Assembly (NCBI RefSeq): GCF_949987515.2
Contig: NC_082694.2
Span: 42,308,451-42,372,450, forward strand
Direction: 5' to 3'
DNA: 64,000 nt
Origin: Delphinus delphis
Lineage: Eukaryota; Chordata; Mammalia; Artiodactyla; Delphinidae
Below, piece after piece: positions 1 to 10,718 of the stretch (the stretch's first letter is position 1; the number at the start of each line of letters is the position of its first letter). Both the position numbers and the translations under genes were made by a program. A model generated the notes under the pieces. The model saw only the letters and a program-made list of their open reading frames with translations. It was not told where the DNA came from and ran no database searches.

Positions 1-655
1 TCCCTTTCAAATGCTCTTCAATAGAACTTCACTTATCACTAAGTAAACGTATCATAGGAGCACCTCATTTTAGGTCTGCAACAGAATCAAGTCTGAGAGG
101 TGTTTGTTCTAACAGAATATTACCGTCATTACTGGCGTGTCAGAACGCTGAGTTGAAAAACTCTAGATGTATAAAGGAATGAGAGAAAAAGTACTCTTGG
201 ATGTTTGCCTTTTGGGATTTCATTCATTTCCTTTTCATGCAATCCTGACATGTTGAAATATGACACGTATGACAGACTGTGATAATACATGTTATCATGA
301 TCTGGAGAGTGAGAGAGAGGGAGAAATATGCTCACTTACAGTCTTCTTCACACATCAGGAATGTCTGTTGTTGGCACTGGTGTCTCAGCTCATTTTTACA
401 GGCACTGGCAAGTCTCTTTAATCTCTTATTTGTACCATCTGTGTAAATGATGGTTTAAGAGCTGTATGTGTGACTCCTATATTACCAGTAAATTGTATAT
501 ATGTACGTTGAACAGGGTGAACATAAACAAGATGGGGAAAGGTAACTAACTGGACTGGAATTGAAGAATTTCTGGTTTCTCATATCTGAAACTAACTAGC
601 TATATGACCTGAAGTGGTATCTATTATAGTCAAGGCCCTTTGAATATATATTTTC
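1..655. other. Unassigned non-coding sequence
   Basis: I see no repeat, gene or RNA that I can name here. Short open frames on both strands have no recognisable protein content. Confidence 0.4.
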
Positions 656-800
656 TCATTGAATCCTTACAATTACACTTCAAGGGATATGTTGTTACCC
701 TCATTTTGCAGATAAGGAAACTGAAATGAGCTAGGTTGCAAGTCACATAGTTTCTGAGTGGTAAAGATGGTATTTGTACCTATGACTGTCTATGGCCACA
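656..800 (+). repeat. MIR SINE remnant
   Basis: The stretch contains the diagnostic MIR core: a T-rich lead into 'cattttgcagataaggaaa', then 'ctgaaatgag', a 'caagtcacatag' segment and 'gagtggtaaagatgg'. MIRs are ancient tRNA-derived SINEs shared by all mammals. This copy is diverged and its edges are approximate. Confidence 0.75.
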
Positions 801-1301
801 GCCCTAGGTCTTTTCTTGACAGACTTAGTCTTCTCTCCTCTCAACTCAATTTCCTCTTAAATTAAACAAAAGAAGTAGGCTAAGTGAACTCTTAAGTCCC
901 TTTTTGACCGTAATTCTATGATTCATAGGGGTAGAATTTGGTTGTGTTGAGTTCTCTGAGAGCCTTAGAATAAGGGGCTTTGTAAAAAAAAAACAGGAAT
1001 AGAAGAGAAAGTCTTAAACATTTAACATTTACTACTACCTCCTAAAGCAAACAGTTTTTCAGAGTGGATGTTTCTCTTTTATTTTTGGACAATTGGGAAT
1101 TGCAACAGATTTAAGTATCATTTAGAAGTTTTCCTTTTCCTTTTGATATGTTGCATGAAGTAGTTGTTCTTAGGTGAAGGAAGATACTAGAATAACCTTA
1201 CTTTCATAAATTTTTATACTAAAATTCACATCTTAATGCACTGTCCTATACAGTAGTCTTGCAGTAGTTAAAGGAAATATAAAAACTGGGAAAATTAGTT
1301 T
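801..1301. other. Unassigned non-coding sequence
   Basis: Nothing recognisable between the MIR and the first CHR SINE. It contains short A-runs only. Confidence 0.4.
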
Positions 1302-1540
1302 AAAAAGTCCTTTCTTGGGCTTCCCTGGTGGCGCAGTGGTTGAGAGTCCGCCTGCTGATGCAGGGGACACGGGTTCGTGCCCCAGTCCGGGAAGATCCCA
1401 CATGCCACGGAGCAGCTGGGCCCGTGAGCCATGGCCGCTGAGCCTGCGTGTCCGGAGCCTGTGCTCCACAATGGGAGAGGCCACAACAGTGAGAGACCTG
1501 CGTACCGCAAAAAAAAAAAAAAAAAAAAAAAGTCCTTTCT
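1302..1540 (+). mobile_element. CHR-type tRNA-derived SINE with TSD
   Basis: The body starts at about 1317 (gggcttccctggtgg) and ends in an A-tract at 1509-1531. The A-box-like motif GTGGCGCAGTGG and B-box-like GGTTCGTGCCC near its left end reflect its tRNA origin. It is flanked by a perfect 14-bp target-site duplication, aaaaagtcctttct, at 1302-1315 and 1527-1540. This is the shorter, 'agaggccacaacagtgagag' subtype common in whale genomes. The intact TSD and low divergence imply a fairly young insertion. Reading frames across it are not genes. Confidence 0.93.
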
Positions 1541-1681
1541 ATTAAAAAAGAACGAAAATGGCCATTTTAGGATTGAAGCCAGATCATATAATTCAGTTTC
1601 TTAACGTGATTAGATTTCCTTACATAGCTTGGGAAAAACGAGCCTGAAATCGAGGCAATTACAGAATAAAACTGTTTTTTT

Positions 1682-2047
1682 TAAGTGTCTTTTACGGGGT
1701 TTCCCTGGTGGCACAGTGGTTAAGAATCCGCCTGCCAATGCAGGGGACATGGGTTCGAGCCCTGGTCCGAGAAGATCCCACATGCCGCGGAGCAACTAAT
1801 CCCGTGCGCCACAACTACTGAGCCTGCACTCTAGAGCCTGTGAGCCACAACTACTGAGCCTGAGTGCCACAGCTACCAAAGCTTGCATGCCTAGAGCCGG
1901 TGCTCCACAACAAGAGAAGACACCGCAATGAGAAGCCCATGCACTGCAAGGAAGAGTAGCCTCCGCTTGCCGCAACTAAAGAAAGCCCATGCGCAGCAAC
2001 GAAGACCCAAGCAGCCAAAAATAAATAAATAAAATAAGTGTCTTTTA
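1682..2047 (+). mobile_element. Long CHR-type SINE with TSD
   Basis: This is the longer CHR subtype (about 340 bp), with 'ccacaactactgagcctg' repeats in the middle and an AATAAATAAATA-type tail. The B-box GGTTCGAGCCC is close to the tRNA consensus. The TSD taagtgtctttta is perfect at 1682-1694 and 2035-2047. It lies 140 bp from the preceding SINE in the same orientation, but the two have unrelated TSDs, so they inserted independently. Confidence 0.92.
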
Positions 2048-2695
2048 TGTAAGAAAAGGTCCTGAAAGGGCACCATCAAACTATAAAATACTTCCTGCCC
2101 AAAGTAATCCCATAAGAAATAGAGCTTGACTTGTGATAAGAAAAAAACAGAAAAATGGCATTATCTTACTAAAAATATCCTGTACAATAAGGGAACATTT
2201 AGTAAAAGGAGTAACAACTGTAATCATCAGTTACAAAAGAGGCTTCATTTCTTTATTCTGTCCTATACCTAGAAAATAGTTGCTATAACTAGTGGCATTT
2301 ATCTTAAAGTTTCAAAGAAAAACAATATTGCCTTGTCTTTCTTTTTCATTCTTCCTATTTGTCTATTTTAGTTAAAAGTCTACTTATGATTACATGTTAA
2401 ACTCTCACATGGTAGAGTGGTGTATGTTTTCCCATATTTATTTCTTTGTCAAATCTACATTCAGTATCCCTGTCTCTGCAGGAAAAATGAAGAACAAACT
2501 GCGTAGATTTGGTAAATTGAATTATTCTTCATGTTTCCCTGTATCCAGGATCCAGTTCCTCATCCATCCTGTATCCAAGTCATGTGCCATATACTTTGCA
2601 GCTATTTCCATACAAATGGTGACATTTATTTCCCTACCCTTTAACTTTGAGTTCAGTCCTGAGACCGAGACTCTCTTTTCAATAAAATGTTGCAT
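2048..2695. other. Unassigned non-coding sequence
   Basis: No repeat family is recognised. A plus-strand open frame (2394-2819) runs through it and into the LTR remnant downstream, and has no recognisable protein features. Confidence 0.4.
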
Positions 2696-2699
2696 TAGT

Positions 2700-3115
2700 A
2701 CCAGTATGCCACTTCAGAGTTCGTGTGTGGCTTCCAGTTGTGTGAATAACTTCTGCCCTGGCCATAAGAAAAACTCTTGCACTAGACTGCTGGTTCCAGG
2801 AGGAGAAAGAGAAACATGAGGTATAGAGGGGTTGGCTGATGTAGGCTAGGCTTGGGCTTGGCAAAATATATATATATAATAAATATATATAATATATATT
2901 ATATATATATATAATATACATATATTATATATATATATATGGAGAGAGAGAGAGAGAGGGAGAGAGGGAGATAGCGAAGTCCAGCCTACCTATGTCAGCC
3001 AACCCCCAGTGGACCCAAGATTAGTGAGAATTAATGATTGCTATTTTAAGCCACTTAGCGTTTGAGTAGTTTGTTATAAGTAGTATTTGCCAGCAGATAT
3101 GTGTGAAATCTGATA
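2700..3115 (+). mobile_element. Old LTR remnant (MaLR/ERV type) with internal inverted repeat
   Basis: Sequence from about 2745 (gccataagaaaaactcttgc) to 3115 (ctgatacatgag) resembles a mammalian LTR 3' half, including 'gctattttaagccactt' followed by 'gtttgttataag', the usual end of such LTRs. The centre is replaced by an AT-rich and GA-rich tract at about 2865-2970. On either side lie inverted arms at 2828-2854 and 2980-3006 sharing ggggttggctga and taggct. The exact family is not assigned. Confidence 0.55.
2865..2970. repeat. (AT)n / (GA)n compound low-complexity tract
   Basis: About 75 bp of alternating A/T with self-complementary segments is followed by about 30 bp of GA repeats. It forms the centre of the inverted repeat described for the surrounding LTR. 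It is likely to be length-variable between individuals. Confidence 0.9.
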
Positions 3116-3469
3116 CATGAGACGACTACACACACGTAAATACACAGTTAGCAACTACTATTTTTTCATGACAGTAGAGCTTTTACTTGAGATTTCAGAG
3201 CTTTCTTCAACTCATCTCCTTAACGTGCTTTGGCAGGATGAACCTGAACATGGAATGAAGTCAAGTTTTCTCTTACTTTCCACTAAATAGCAGGACTGCT
3301 TGTTACATAATAATAAGTATGTCAATCTATTGTATACTCTCCTACAGAATTACTCACCTGTAATTCTCCTTCTTGACACATGTTTGTAATAAACTATTAA
3401 TTTGATTTCAATTTCTGCTTTGCCCAGTGGGATGAATAATAGCTAAAAACCACAGGCGGGCTTTAATAC

Positions 3470-3640
3470 TCACACAATGCTATGAGGAACTCAATATCAC
3501 CATTTGACAGATGGGGAAACTGAGATCCAGAGATGCTAAGGAAATTTCCCAACATCACACGGCTGGGAAGTAGAATAACTTTATTTCAAATCCAAGCAGA
3601 CTGATTCCAGAACCTTGCTCTAAACCATTGATAGATACCA
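3470..3640 (+). repeat. MIR SINE
   Basis: A clear MIR: 'atttgacagatggggaaact' then 'gagatccagagatgctaagg', 'cccaacatcacacggctggg' and 'gattccagaaccttgctct'. The order and orientation match the plus-strand MIR core and 3' part. Confidence 0.88.
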
Positions 3641-3879
3641 CATGGTTTTGCAAGTCATCTATCCCTAACACTTTGCCCAACATGTGACATGTAGGTATGG
3701 AGCAGTTGTTGAAAGGTTTAACTGAGCATACTTGAGCTAAGGTGGCATATACTATGAAGAGAGGAAAGCTAACATGTTGAAGACAGTGATATTACTTCAT
3801 TTGATTAACTTCTTTTGAGAACAACCATGAAGCAGCCACCGGTGCGTGTACTGACAACTACTGAGCCTTTTCCAAGCTG

Positions 3880-4130
3880 GCAAAAAAAGACAGACAGGGT
3901 ACCCACTCTCCTGGTGCAAATACTCTAGTATTGGAGATAGAAATGAACAAGAAGTGCTGATTACAAAATAATAAAGTGCTAAGAAAGAAGCAAACAAGGT
4001 GATGATAGAAAATAATAGATCTGAGTGAAAAACACTTCATTTTTTGGTCATCAGGGAAGGCCTCCATTGAAGAGGAAACATTTAATCTGAGACCTGACAA
4101 GTGGAGGAGGTCACTGCAGGCAGAATGGGT
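3880..4130 (+). repeat. Ancient interspersed repeat, family not named
   Basis: The piece 'tcatcagggaaggcctccat' followed by 'gagacctgacaagtggagg' is wording I know from a widespread old mammalian repeat, whose other parts appear at about 9.2, 11.8, 21 and 55.7 kb here. I cannot give a secure family name. Open frames on the minus strand here are incidental. Confidence 0.45.
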
Positions 4131-4596
4131 ATGCATCCTGAAGCACAAAGTGCTGCCATTCCACTTGCTCTAGATCATTGCCGAAACTTCCCAAAGCTCT
4201 GTCCGCTTTCTGTATAATTTCTACACTGTAGCCACAGTGATCTTTCTCAAATTGTTCTCTGGTATTTTAAGGAAGAAGAAAATACTATTTAACAAGGCCT
4301 GCAAGTTTGGCTCCTTCCTTTTTTGGCAAAGTTCATCTTGTTCTCTTTTGCTTTCTCCCCTAGTTATCTGTCCTTCTATCTTTGTGTCCTTGTCATGCCT
4401 TATCATACCTTAAATCTGCACATTTACATGCATAGTTTTCTACTTGAGCCCCTGTTTTTTAGATAATTTATGCTAAAGAATCTGTATCCCAAGGAGCCTT
4501 GCTTTGTCTCCTAACCATATAAAATTCCTATTTGAAGATATTCATAGCACTATTCATTACTCTTCTGTATATTTGACAGAGTTAACATTTTATAGC

Positions 4597-4627
<31 letters not shown>

Positions 4628-4665
4628 ATTGGATAAATGTAAATTTATGAAGTTAGGAACCATGT
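4130..4665 (+). mobile_element. L2 LINE 3' region, part 1 (split by L1)
   Basis: The sequence follows the 3' part of L2 in diverged form: C/T-rich text with 'ctttctcccctag' and 'ccttgtcatgcc', ending at 'gaagttaggaaccatgtc'. The L2 continues after the inserted L1 at 9067. A (TG)n run lies at 4597-4624. L2 is inactive in placental mammals. Confidence 0.65.
4597..4624. repeat. (TG)n microsatellite
   Basis: An uninterrupted TG dinucleotide run of about 14 units, inside the L2 remnant. Confidence 0.95.
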
Positions 4666-5020
4666 CTTTTTTTATTTAACATCTTTATTGGAGTATAATT
4701 GCTTTACAGTGGTGTGTTAGTCTCTGCATTATAACAAAGTGAATCAGCTCTACGTATACATATATCCCCATATCTCTTCCCTCTTGCGTCTCCCTCCTTT
4801 CCACCCTCCCTATCCCACCCCTCTAGGTGATCACAAAGCACAAGGCTGATCTCCTTGTGCTGTGCAGCTGCTTCCCACTAGCTATGTGCTTTTACATTTG
4901 GTAGTTTATATATGTCCATGCCACTCTCTCACTTCATCCCAGCTTACCCTTCCCATTCCCCGTGTCCTCAAGTCCATTCTCTACGTTTATGTCTTTTTTC
5001 CTGTCTTACCTCTAGGTTCC

Positions 5021-8000
5021 TCAGAACCATTTTTTTCTTTCTAGATTCCATATATAAGTGTTAGCATACGGTATTTGTTTTTTCTCTTTCTGACTTACTT
5101 CACTCTGTATGACAGACTCTAGGTCCATCCACCTCACTACAAATAACTCAATTTCATTTCTTTTTATGGCTGAGTAATATTCCATTGTATATATGTGCCA
5201 CATATTCTTTATCCATTCATCTGTTGATGGACATTTAGGTTGCATCCCTATCCCGGCTATTGTAAATAGTGCTGCAATGAACATTGTGGTACATGACTCT
5301 TTTTGAATTATGGTTTTCTTAGGCTATATGCCCAGCAATGGGATTGCTGGGTCATATGGTAGTTCTATTTTTAGTTTTTTAAGGAACTTCCATACTGTTC
5401 TTCATAGAGCCTGTATCAGTTTACATTCCCACCAAAAGTGCAAGAGGGTTTCCTTTTCTCCACACACTCCAGCATTTATTGTTTGTAGATTTTTTGATGA
5501 AGGCCATTCTGACTGGTGTGAGGTGATACCTCATTTCAGTTTTGATTTGCATTTCTCTAATGATTAGTGATGTTGAGCATCCTTTCATGTGTTTGTTGGC
5601 AATCTGTATATTTTCTTTGGAGAAATGTCTATTTAGGTCTTCTGCTCATTTTTGGAATGGGTTGTTTGTTTTTCTGATATTGAGCTGTTTAAGCTGCTTG
5701 TATATTTTGGAGATTAATCCTTTGTCAGTTGCTTCATCTGCAAGTATTTTCTCCCATTCTGTGTGTTGTCTTTTCATCTTGTTTATGGTTTCCTTTGCTG
5801 TGCAAAAGCTTTTTAGGTCCCATTTGTTTATTTTTGTTTTTATTTCCATTTCTCTAGGAGGTGGGTCAAAAAGGATCTTTCTGTGATTTATGTCAGAGTG
5901 TTCTACATATGTTTTCCTCTAAGAGTTTTATAGTGTCTGATGTTACATTTAGGTCTTTAATCCATTTTGAGTTTATTTTGGTGTATAGTGTTGTAGAGTG
6001 TTCTAATTTCATTCTTTTACATGTAGCTGTCCAGTTTTCCAAGCACCACTTATTGAAGAGGCTGTCTTTTCTCCATTGTATATTCTTGCGTCCTTTATCA
6101 AAGATAAGATGACCATATGTGCATGGGTTTATCTCTGGGCTTTCTATCCTGTTCCATTGATCCATATTTCTGTTTTTGTGCCAGTACCGTACTGTCTTGA
6201 TTACTCTAGCTTTGTAGTATAGTCTGATGTCAGGGAGCCTAATTCCTCCAGCTCCATTTTTCTTTCTTAAGATTGCTCTGGCTATTCGGGATCTTTTGTG
6301 TTTCTATACAAATTGTGAAATTTTTGTTCTAGTTCTGTGAAAAATGCCATTGGTAGTTTGATAAGCATTGCATGGAATCTGTAGATTGCTTTGGGTAGTA
6401 TAGTCATTTTCACAATGTTGATTCTTCCAATCCAAGAACATGGTATATCTCTCCATCTATTTGTATCATCCTTAATTTCTTGCATCAGTGTCTTATAGTT
6501 TTTTGCATACAGGTCTTTTGACTCCTTAGGTAGGTTTATTCCTAGGTATTTTATTCTTTTTGTTGCAGTGGTAAATGGGAGCGTTTCCTTAATTTCTCTT
6601 TCAGATTTTTCATCATTAGTATATAGGAATGCAAGAGATTTCTGTGCATTAATTTTGTATCCTGCTACTTTACCAAATGCATTGATTAGCTCTAGTAGTT
6701 TTCTGGTGGCATCTTTAGGATTCTCTATGTATAGTATCATGCCATCTGCAAACAGTGACAGTTTTACTTCTTCTTTTCTGGTTTGGATTCCTTTTATTTC
6801 TTTTTCTTCTCTGACTGCTGTGTCTAAAACTTCCAAAAGTATGTTGAATAATAGTGTGAGAGTGGGCAACCTTGTCTTGTTCCTGATCTTAGTGGAAATG
6901 CTTTCAGTTTTTCACCATTGAGAATGATGTTGGCTGTGGGTTTGTCATATATGGCTTTTATTATGTTGAGGTAACTTCCTTCTCTGCCTATTTTCTGGAG
7001 AGTTTTTATCATAAGTTGGTGGTGAATTTTGTCCAAAGCTTTTTCTGCATCTATTGAGATGATCATATGGTTTTTCTCCTTCAATTTGTTAATATGGTGT
7101 ATTGCACTGATTGATTTGCATATATTGAAGAATCCTTGCATTCCTGGGATAAACGCCAGTTGATCATGGTGTATGACCCTTTTAATGTGCTGTTGGATTC
7201 TGTTTGCTAGTATTTTGTTGAGGAGTTTTGCATCTATGTTCGTCAGTGATATTGGCCTGTAGTTTTCTTTTTTTGTGACATCTTTGTCTCGTTTTGGTAT
7301 CAGGGTGCTGGGGTCCACAGAGAATGAGTTTTGGAGTGTTCCTCCCTCTGCAATATTTTGGAAGAGTTTGAGAAGGATAGGTGTTAGCTCTTTTCTAAAT
7401 GTTTGATAGAATTTGACTGTGAAGCCATCTGGTCCTGGGCTTTTGTTTGTTGGAACATTTTTAATCACAGTTTCAGTTTCAGTGCTTGTGATTGGTCTGT
7501 TTATATTTTCCATTTTTTCCTGGTTCAGTCTGGGAAGGTTGGGCTTTTCTAAGAATTTGTCCATTTCTTCCAGGTTGTCCATTTTGTTGGCATAGAGTTG
7601 CTTGTAGTAATATCTCATGACCCTTTGTATTTCTGCAGTGTCAATTATTACGTCTCCTTTTCGATTTCTGATTCTGTTGATTTGAGGCTTCTCCCTTTTT
7701 TTCCTGATGAGTCTGGCTAATGGTTTATCAATTTTGTTTATCTTCTCAAAGAACCAGCTTTTAATTTTATTGATCTTTGCTATGGTTTCCTTCATTTCTT
7801 TTTCATTTATTTCTGATCTGATCTTTATGATTTATTTCCTTCTGCTAACTGTGGGGTTTTTTTTGTTCTTTCTCTAATTGCTCTAGGTGCAAAGTTAGGT
7901 TGTTTATTTGAGATGTTGCTTGTTTCCTGAGGTAGGATTATATTGCTATAAACTTCCCTCTTAGAACTGCTTTTGCTGCATCCCATAGGTTTTGGGTCGT

Positions 8001-8836
8001 CGTGTTTTCATTGTCATTTGTTTCTAGGTATTTTTTGATTTCCTCTTTGATTTCTTCAATGATCTCTATTTAGTAGCATATTGTTTAGCCTCCATGTGTT
8101 TGTATTTTTTACAATTTTTTTCCTGTAATTGATATCTAGTCTCATAGCATTGTGGTTGGAAAAGGTACTTGATACAATTTCAGTTTTCTTAAATTTACCA
8201 AGGCTTGATTTGTTACACAAGATATGATCTTTCCTGGAGAATGTTCCATGAGCATTTGAGAAGAAAGTGTATTCTGTTGTTTTTGGATGGAATGTCCTAG
8301 AAATATCAATTAAGTCCATCTTGTTTAATATGTCTTTTAAAGCTTGTATTTCCTTATTTATTTTTATTTTGGTTGATCTGCCCATTGGTGAAAGTGGGGT
8401 GTTAAAGTCCCCTCCTGTGATTGTGTTACTGTCGATTTCCCCTTTTATGGCTGTTAGCATTTGCCTTATATATTGAGGATTCTTATGTTGGGTGCATAAA
8501 TATTTACATTTGTTATATCTTCTTCTTGGATTGATCCCTTGATCATTATGTAGTGTCCTTCTTTGTCTCTTGTAATAGTCTTTATTTTAAAGTCTATTTT
8601 TTCTGATATGAGAATTGCCACTCCAGCTTTCTTTTGATTTCCATTTGCATGGAATATTTTTTCCATCCCCTCACTTTCAGTCAGTATGTGTCCCTAGGTC
8701 TGAAGTGGGTCTCTTGTAGATGGCATATATACGGGTCTTGTTTTTGTATCCATTCAGCCAGTCTGTGTCTTTTTGTGGGAGCATTTAATCCATTTACATT
8801 TAAGGTAATTATTGATATGTATGTTCCTATTACCAT
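5021..8836 (-). pseudogene. L1 ORF2 (endonuclease-reverse transcriptase), degraded
   Basis: ORF2p nicks target DNA and reverse-transcribes L1 RNA. The likely start is the ATG at 8836 (MVIGTYISIITLNVNG), and the C-terminal part ends at 5021. The endonuclease motif GGDFNTPLSPM is visible around 8400. In the reverse transcriptase, the region with GTRQGCPLS is followed by a frameshift near 6850. The catalytic FADD box reads FADG, so the second of the paired aspartates is lost. At least seven open segments are needed to cover the protein. Confidence 0.92.
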
Positions 8837-8837
8837 T

Positions 8838-9066
8838 TTCTTAATTATTTTGGGTGTTTTATTGTAGGTCTTTTCCTTCTCTGTGTTTCCTGCCTGGAGA
8901 AGTTCCTTTAGCATTTGTTTTAAAGCTGGTTTGGTGGTGCTGAATTCTCTTAACTTTTGCTTGTCTGTAAAGGTTTTAATTTCCCTGTCGAATCTGAATG
9001 AGATCCTTGCTGGGTTGAGTAATCTTGGCTGTAGATTTTTCCCTTTCATCACTTTAAATATGTCCT
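8838..9066 (-). pseudogene. L1 ORF1 C-terminal fragment
   Basis: The frame reads KGKNLQPRLLNPARISF, then FTDKQKLREFSTTKPALKQ: the C-terminal RNA-binding domain of the L1 ORF1 protein. It is joined in frame to ORF2 without a stop. In the second long L1 of this window, the matching position (after LKELL) is TAA, while here it is CAG, so the ORF1 stop has been lost in this copy. The N-terminal coiled coil is absent because of 5' truncation. Confidence 0.85.
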
Positions 9067-9180
9067 GGAACCATGTGTTTTTGTAATTACCATTATATCC
9101 CCAGTACTTTGAACAGTGCTTGAGACACGGTAAATGATTAATACATATTTATTTAGTTCATTGAGTAAATGTTATTGAAG
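9067..9180 (+). mobile_element. L2 LINE 3' end, part 2
   Basis: After the L1, the L2 continues: 'tatatccccagtactttgaa' then 'cagtgcttgagacacggtaa' and 'tatttatttagttcattgag', the familiar L2 3' end. It joins the left part at 4130-4665 once the L1 and one TSD copy are removed. Confidence 0.8.
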
Positions 9181-9360
9181 TATTTTAGGCAGGGGAGTTA
9201 TATAATACAATGTGTATTTTAAAATGATCACTTTGGCTGCTTTGGGAGGAATAGATTAGAGGTGGGCATAAGTGAAGAAGAGAGCTTGTTAATAGGCTGC
9301 TGTAGCAGTCCAGGTGAGAGATAGTTGTGTTGTGGGTATTGAAGAGATAGAGCAGATCTT
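9181..9360 (+). repeat. Ancient interspersed repeat, family not named
   Basis: 'gatcactttggctgctttgg' and 'ggctgctgtagcagtccagg' followed by 'tgagagata' are typical of the same old repeat as at 3.9 kb. A 163-codon plus frame starts here at 9314 but has no recognisable protein content. Confidence 0.45.
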
Positions 9361-9929
9361 AAAAATTAGCTGGATTTCAGATGATTTGGGGAAAAAAATT
9401 GAAGGTTTACTCTTATTGGCTGAGGATGATAAGGAAAGAAATGAGTTAAGCATAATTTTATATTTCAGAGAGCAAAGTAATAATATTTGTGGAAATGAGG
9501 AAAAGTTATATGGATGGAACAGTTCTGTTATTTGGGAAATTAAGAATGTTTTTCGCTATGTTGAATTTAAGATGCCTTGGAAACATTCGAGGGACAATGT
9601 CAAACAGACAGTTGAATTGACTTATCTGGATACCCAGGGGAAAGTACTCAAATGCAGATATACATTTAGATATCATCAGTATTTAGATTTCATTGATAGT
9701 CATGGAAAAAGGCAAAATCATATAAGAAGAAAGTGTATAAAAGAGAGGTTTTTGCTGATTCCTGAAGAAAAAGTATATATATATATATTTAGAAATAAGA
9801 GGTAAGAGTTTCAAGAAAGACAGAATAGGAAATAATTTCAACAAAGGATGCTGAAACATCCAGATAGCCATACTGCAAAAAATAAATTAAAGGAACTTTG
9901 ATTTCTAGCTCTCATTATATATAATTTAA
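9361..9929. other. Unassigned sequence with spurious open frame
   Basis: The plus frame 9314-9805 lies mostly here. It begins inside repeat sequence and ends in an AT run. I find no domain or motif in it and do not call it a gene. Confidence 0.4.
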
Positions 9930-10718
9930 TTCAAATAAGATCACAGACCAAAAGAAAAAAGCTAAAGCTCTAAACATACAGAAGAAAATATAAGAATATA
10001 TCTTTACAACTTTGGCTTAGGTAATATTTTTTAGCCTGCATCATAATACAGTACATTTATAAGTAAAAGAAACTGATAAATTGGACTTAATTAAAATTAA
10101 AGCATCTGTTCTTCAAAAGACACCATTAACGATTGAATAAGCAAACCACAGACCAGGAAAAAACATTAACCATTTATATACTTGACAAAGAACTTGCAGA
10201 ATAAAAAGAAGCTCTACAACTTGGTAATTAAAAGGCAAACAGTCCAATTTAAAATATTGGGAAGACTTCATAATATTGGCACAAGATACTTCACAAAAAT
10301 GTTCTAATGACCAATGAGCATATGATAAGATGCTTAATATCATTAATCACTAGGGAAAAACAGATTAAAACCACAACCACTTCATACTGATTAGAATGGC
10401 AAAATTTTGTGATTGACAATACCAAATGCTGGTGAAAACATGGAACCAGAACTCTCATACATTCCTGGACAGGATATAAAGTGATTCAGTTACTTTGGAG
10501 AACTGATAGGAACTTTCTTGTAAAGTTAAACATATGCTTATTCTATGACCCAGTGATTCTACTCCTAGATATTTACCCAAGAGAAATGAAAAATATGTCC
10601 ACAGAATACTTATACTTAGATGTTCATAGCAAGTTTATTCATAGTAGCCAAAAAATTAAAGTTGAGGTAACCACCAATAGGAAAAAATATATAAATTTGT
10701 GGTATACAAAATATTTAA
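9930..10718 (+). mobile_element. Old L1 (L1M type), ORF2 C-terminus/3' region, part 1
   Basis: Diverged L1 sequence in plus orientation: 'agacaccattaacgattgaa', 'cctagatatttacccaagag' and 'cttatacttagatgttcata' are standard late ORF2/3' UTR text. The frame at 10481-10726 (FLVKLNICLFYDPVILLLDIY) translates this ORF2 tail. It is interrupted by an LTR-like element at 10719. Confidence 0.8.

Larger units (their letters stand above)
4656..9076 (-). mobile_element. Long L1 (LINE-1), 5'-truncated, with TSD
   Basis: The 3' end lies at the left (4667, reverse complement of an L1 end reading caataaagatgttaaa) and the element runs leftward-transcribed to about 9066. It covers the 3' UTR, all of ORF2 and only the C-terminal part of ORF1, so it is truncated within ORF1. 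The 10-bp TSD ggaaccatgt is present at 4656-4665 and 9067-9076, and both copies belong to an older L2 that the L1 interrupted. ORF2 is broken by several frameshifts and stops, so the copy cannot move on its own. Confidence 0.93.

Noticed and set aside
1315..1545. Recurrent frame reading GFPGGAVVESPPADAGDTGSC in several places
   Set aside because: It is the translation of the CHR SINE and recurs wherever a SINE sits; not a gene family.
1698..1790. tRNA-like A and B boxes
   Set aside because: They belong to tRNA-derived SINEs; no sequence folds as a complete tRNA cloverleaf with normal arms by eye.
2394..2819. 141-codon plus-strand open frame
   Set aside because: Its second half is LTR sequence and the first half has no protein features.
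9314..9805. 163-codon plus-strand open frame
   Set aside because: It begins within an old interspersed repeat, ends in an AT run, and has no recognisable motif; AT-rich chance frame.
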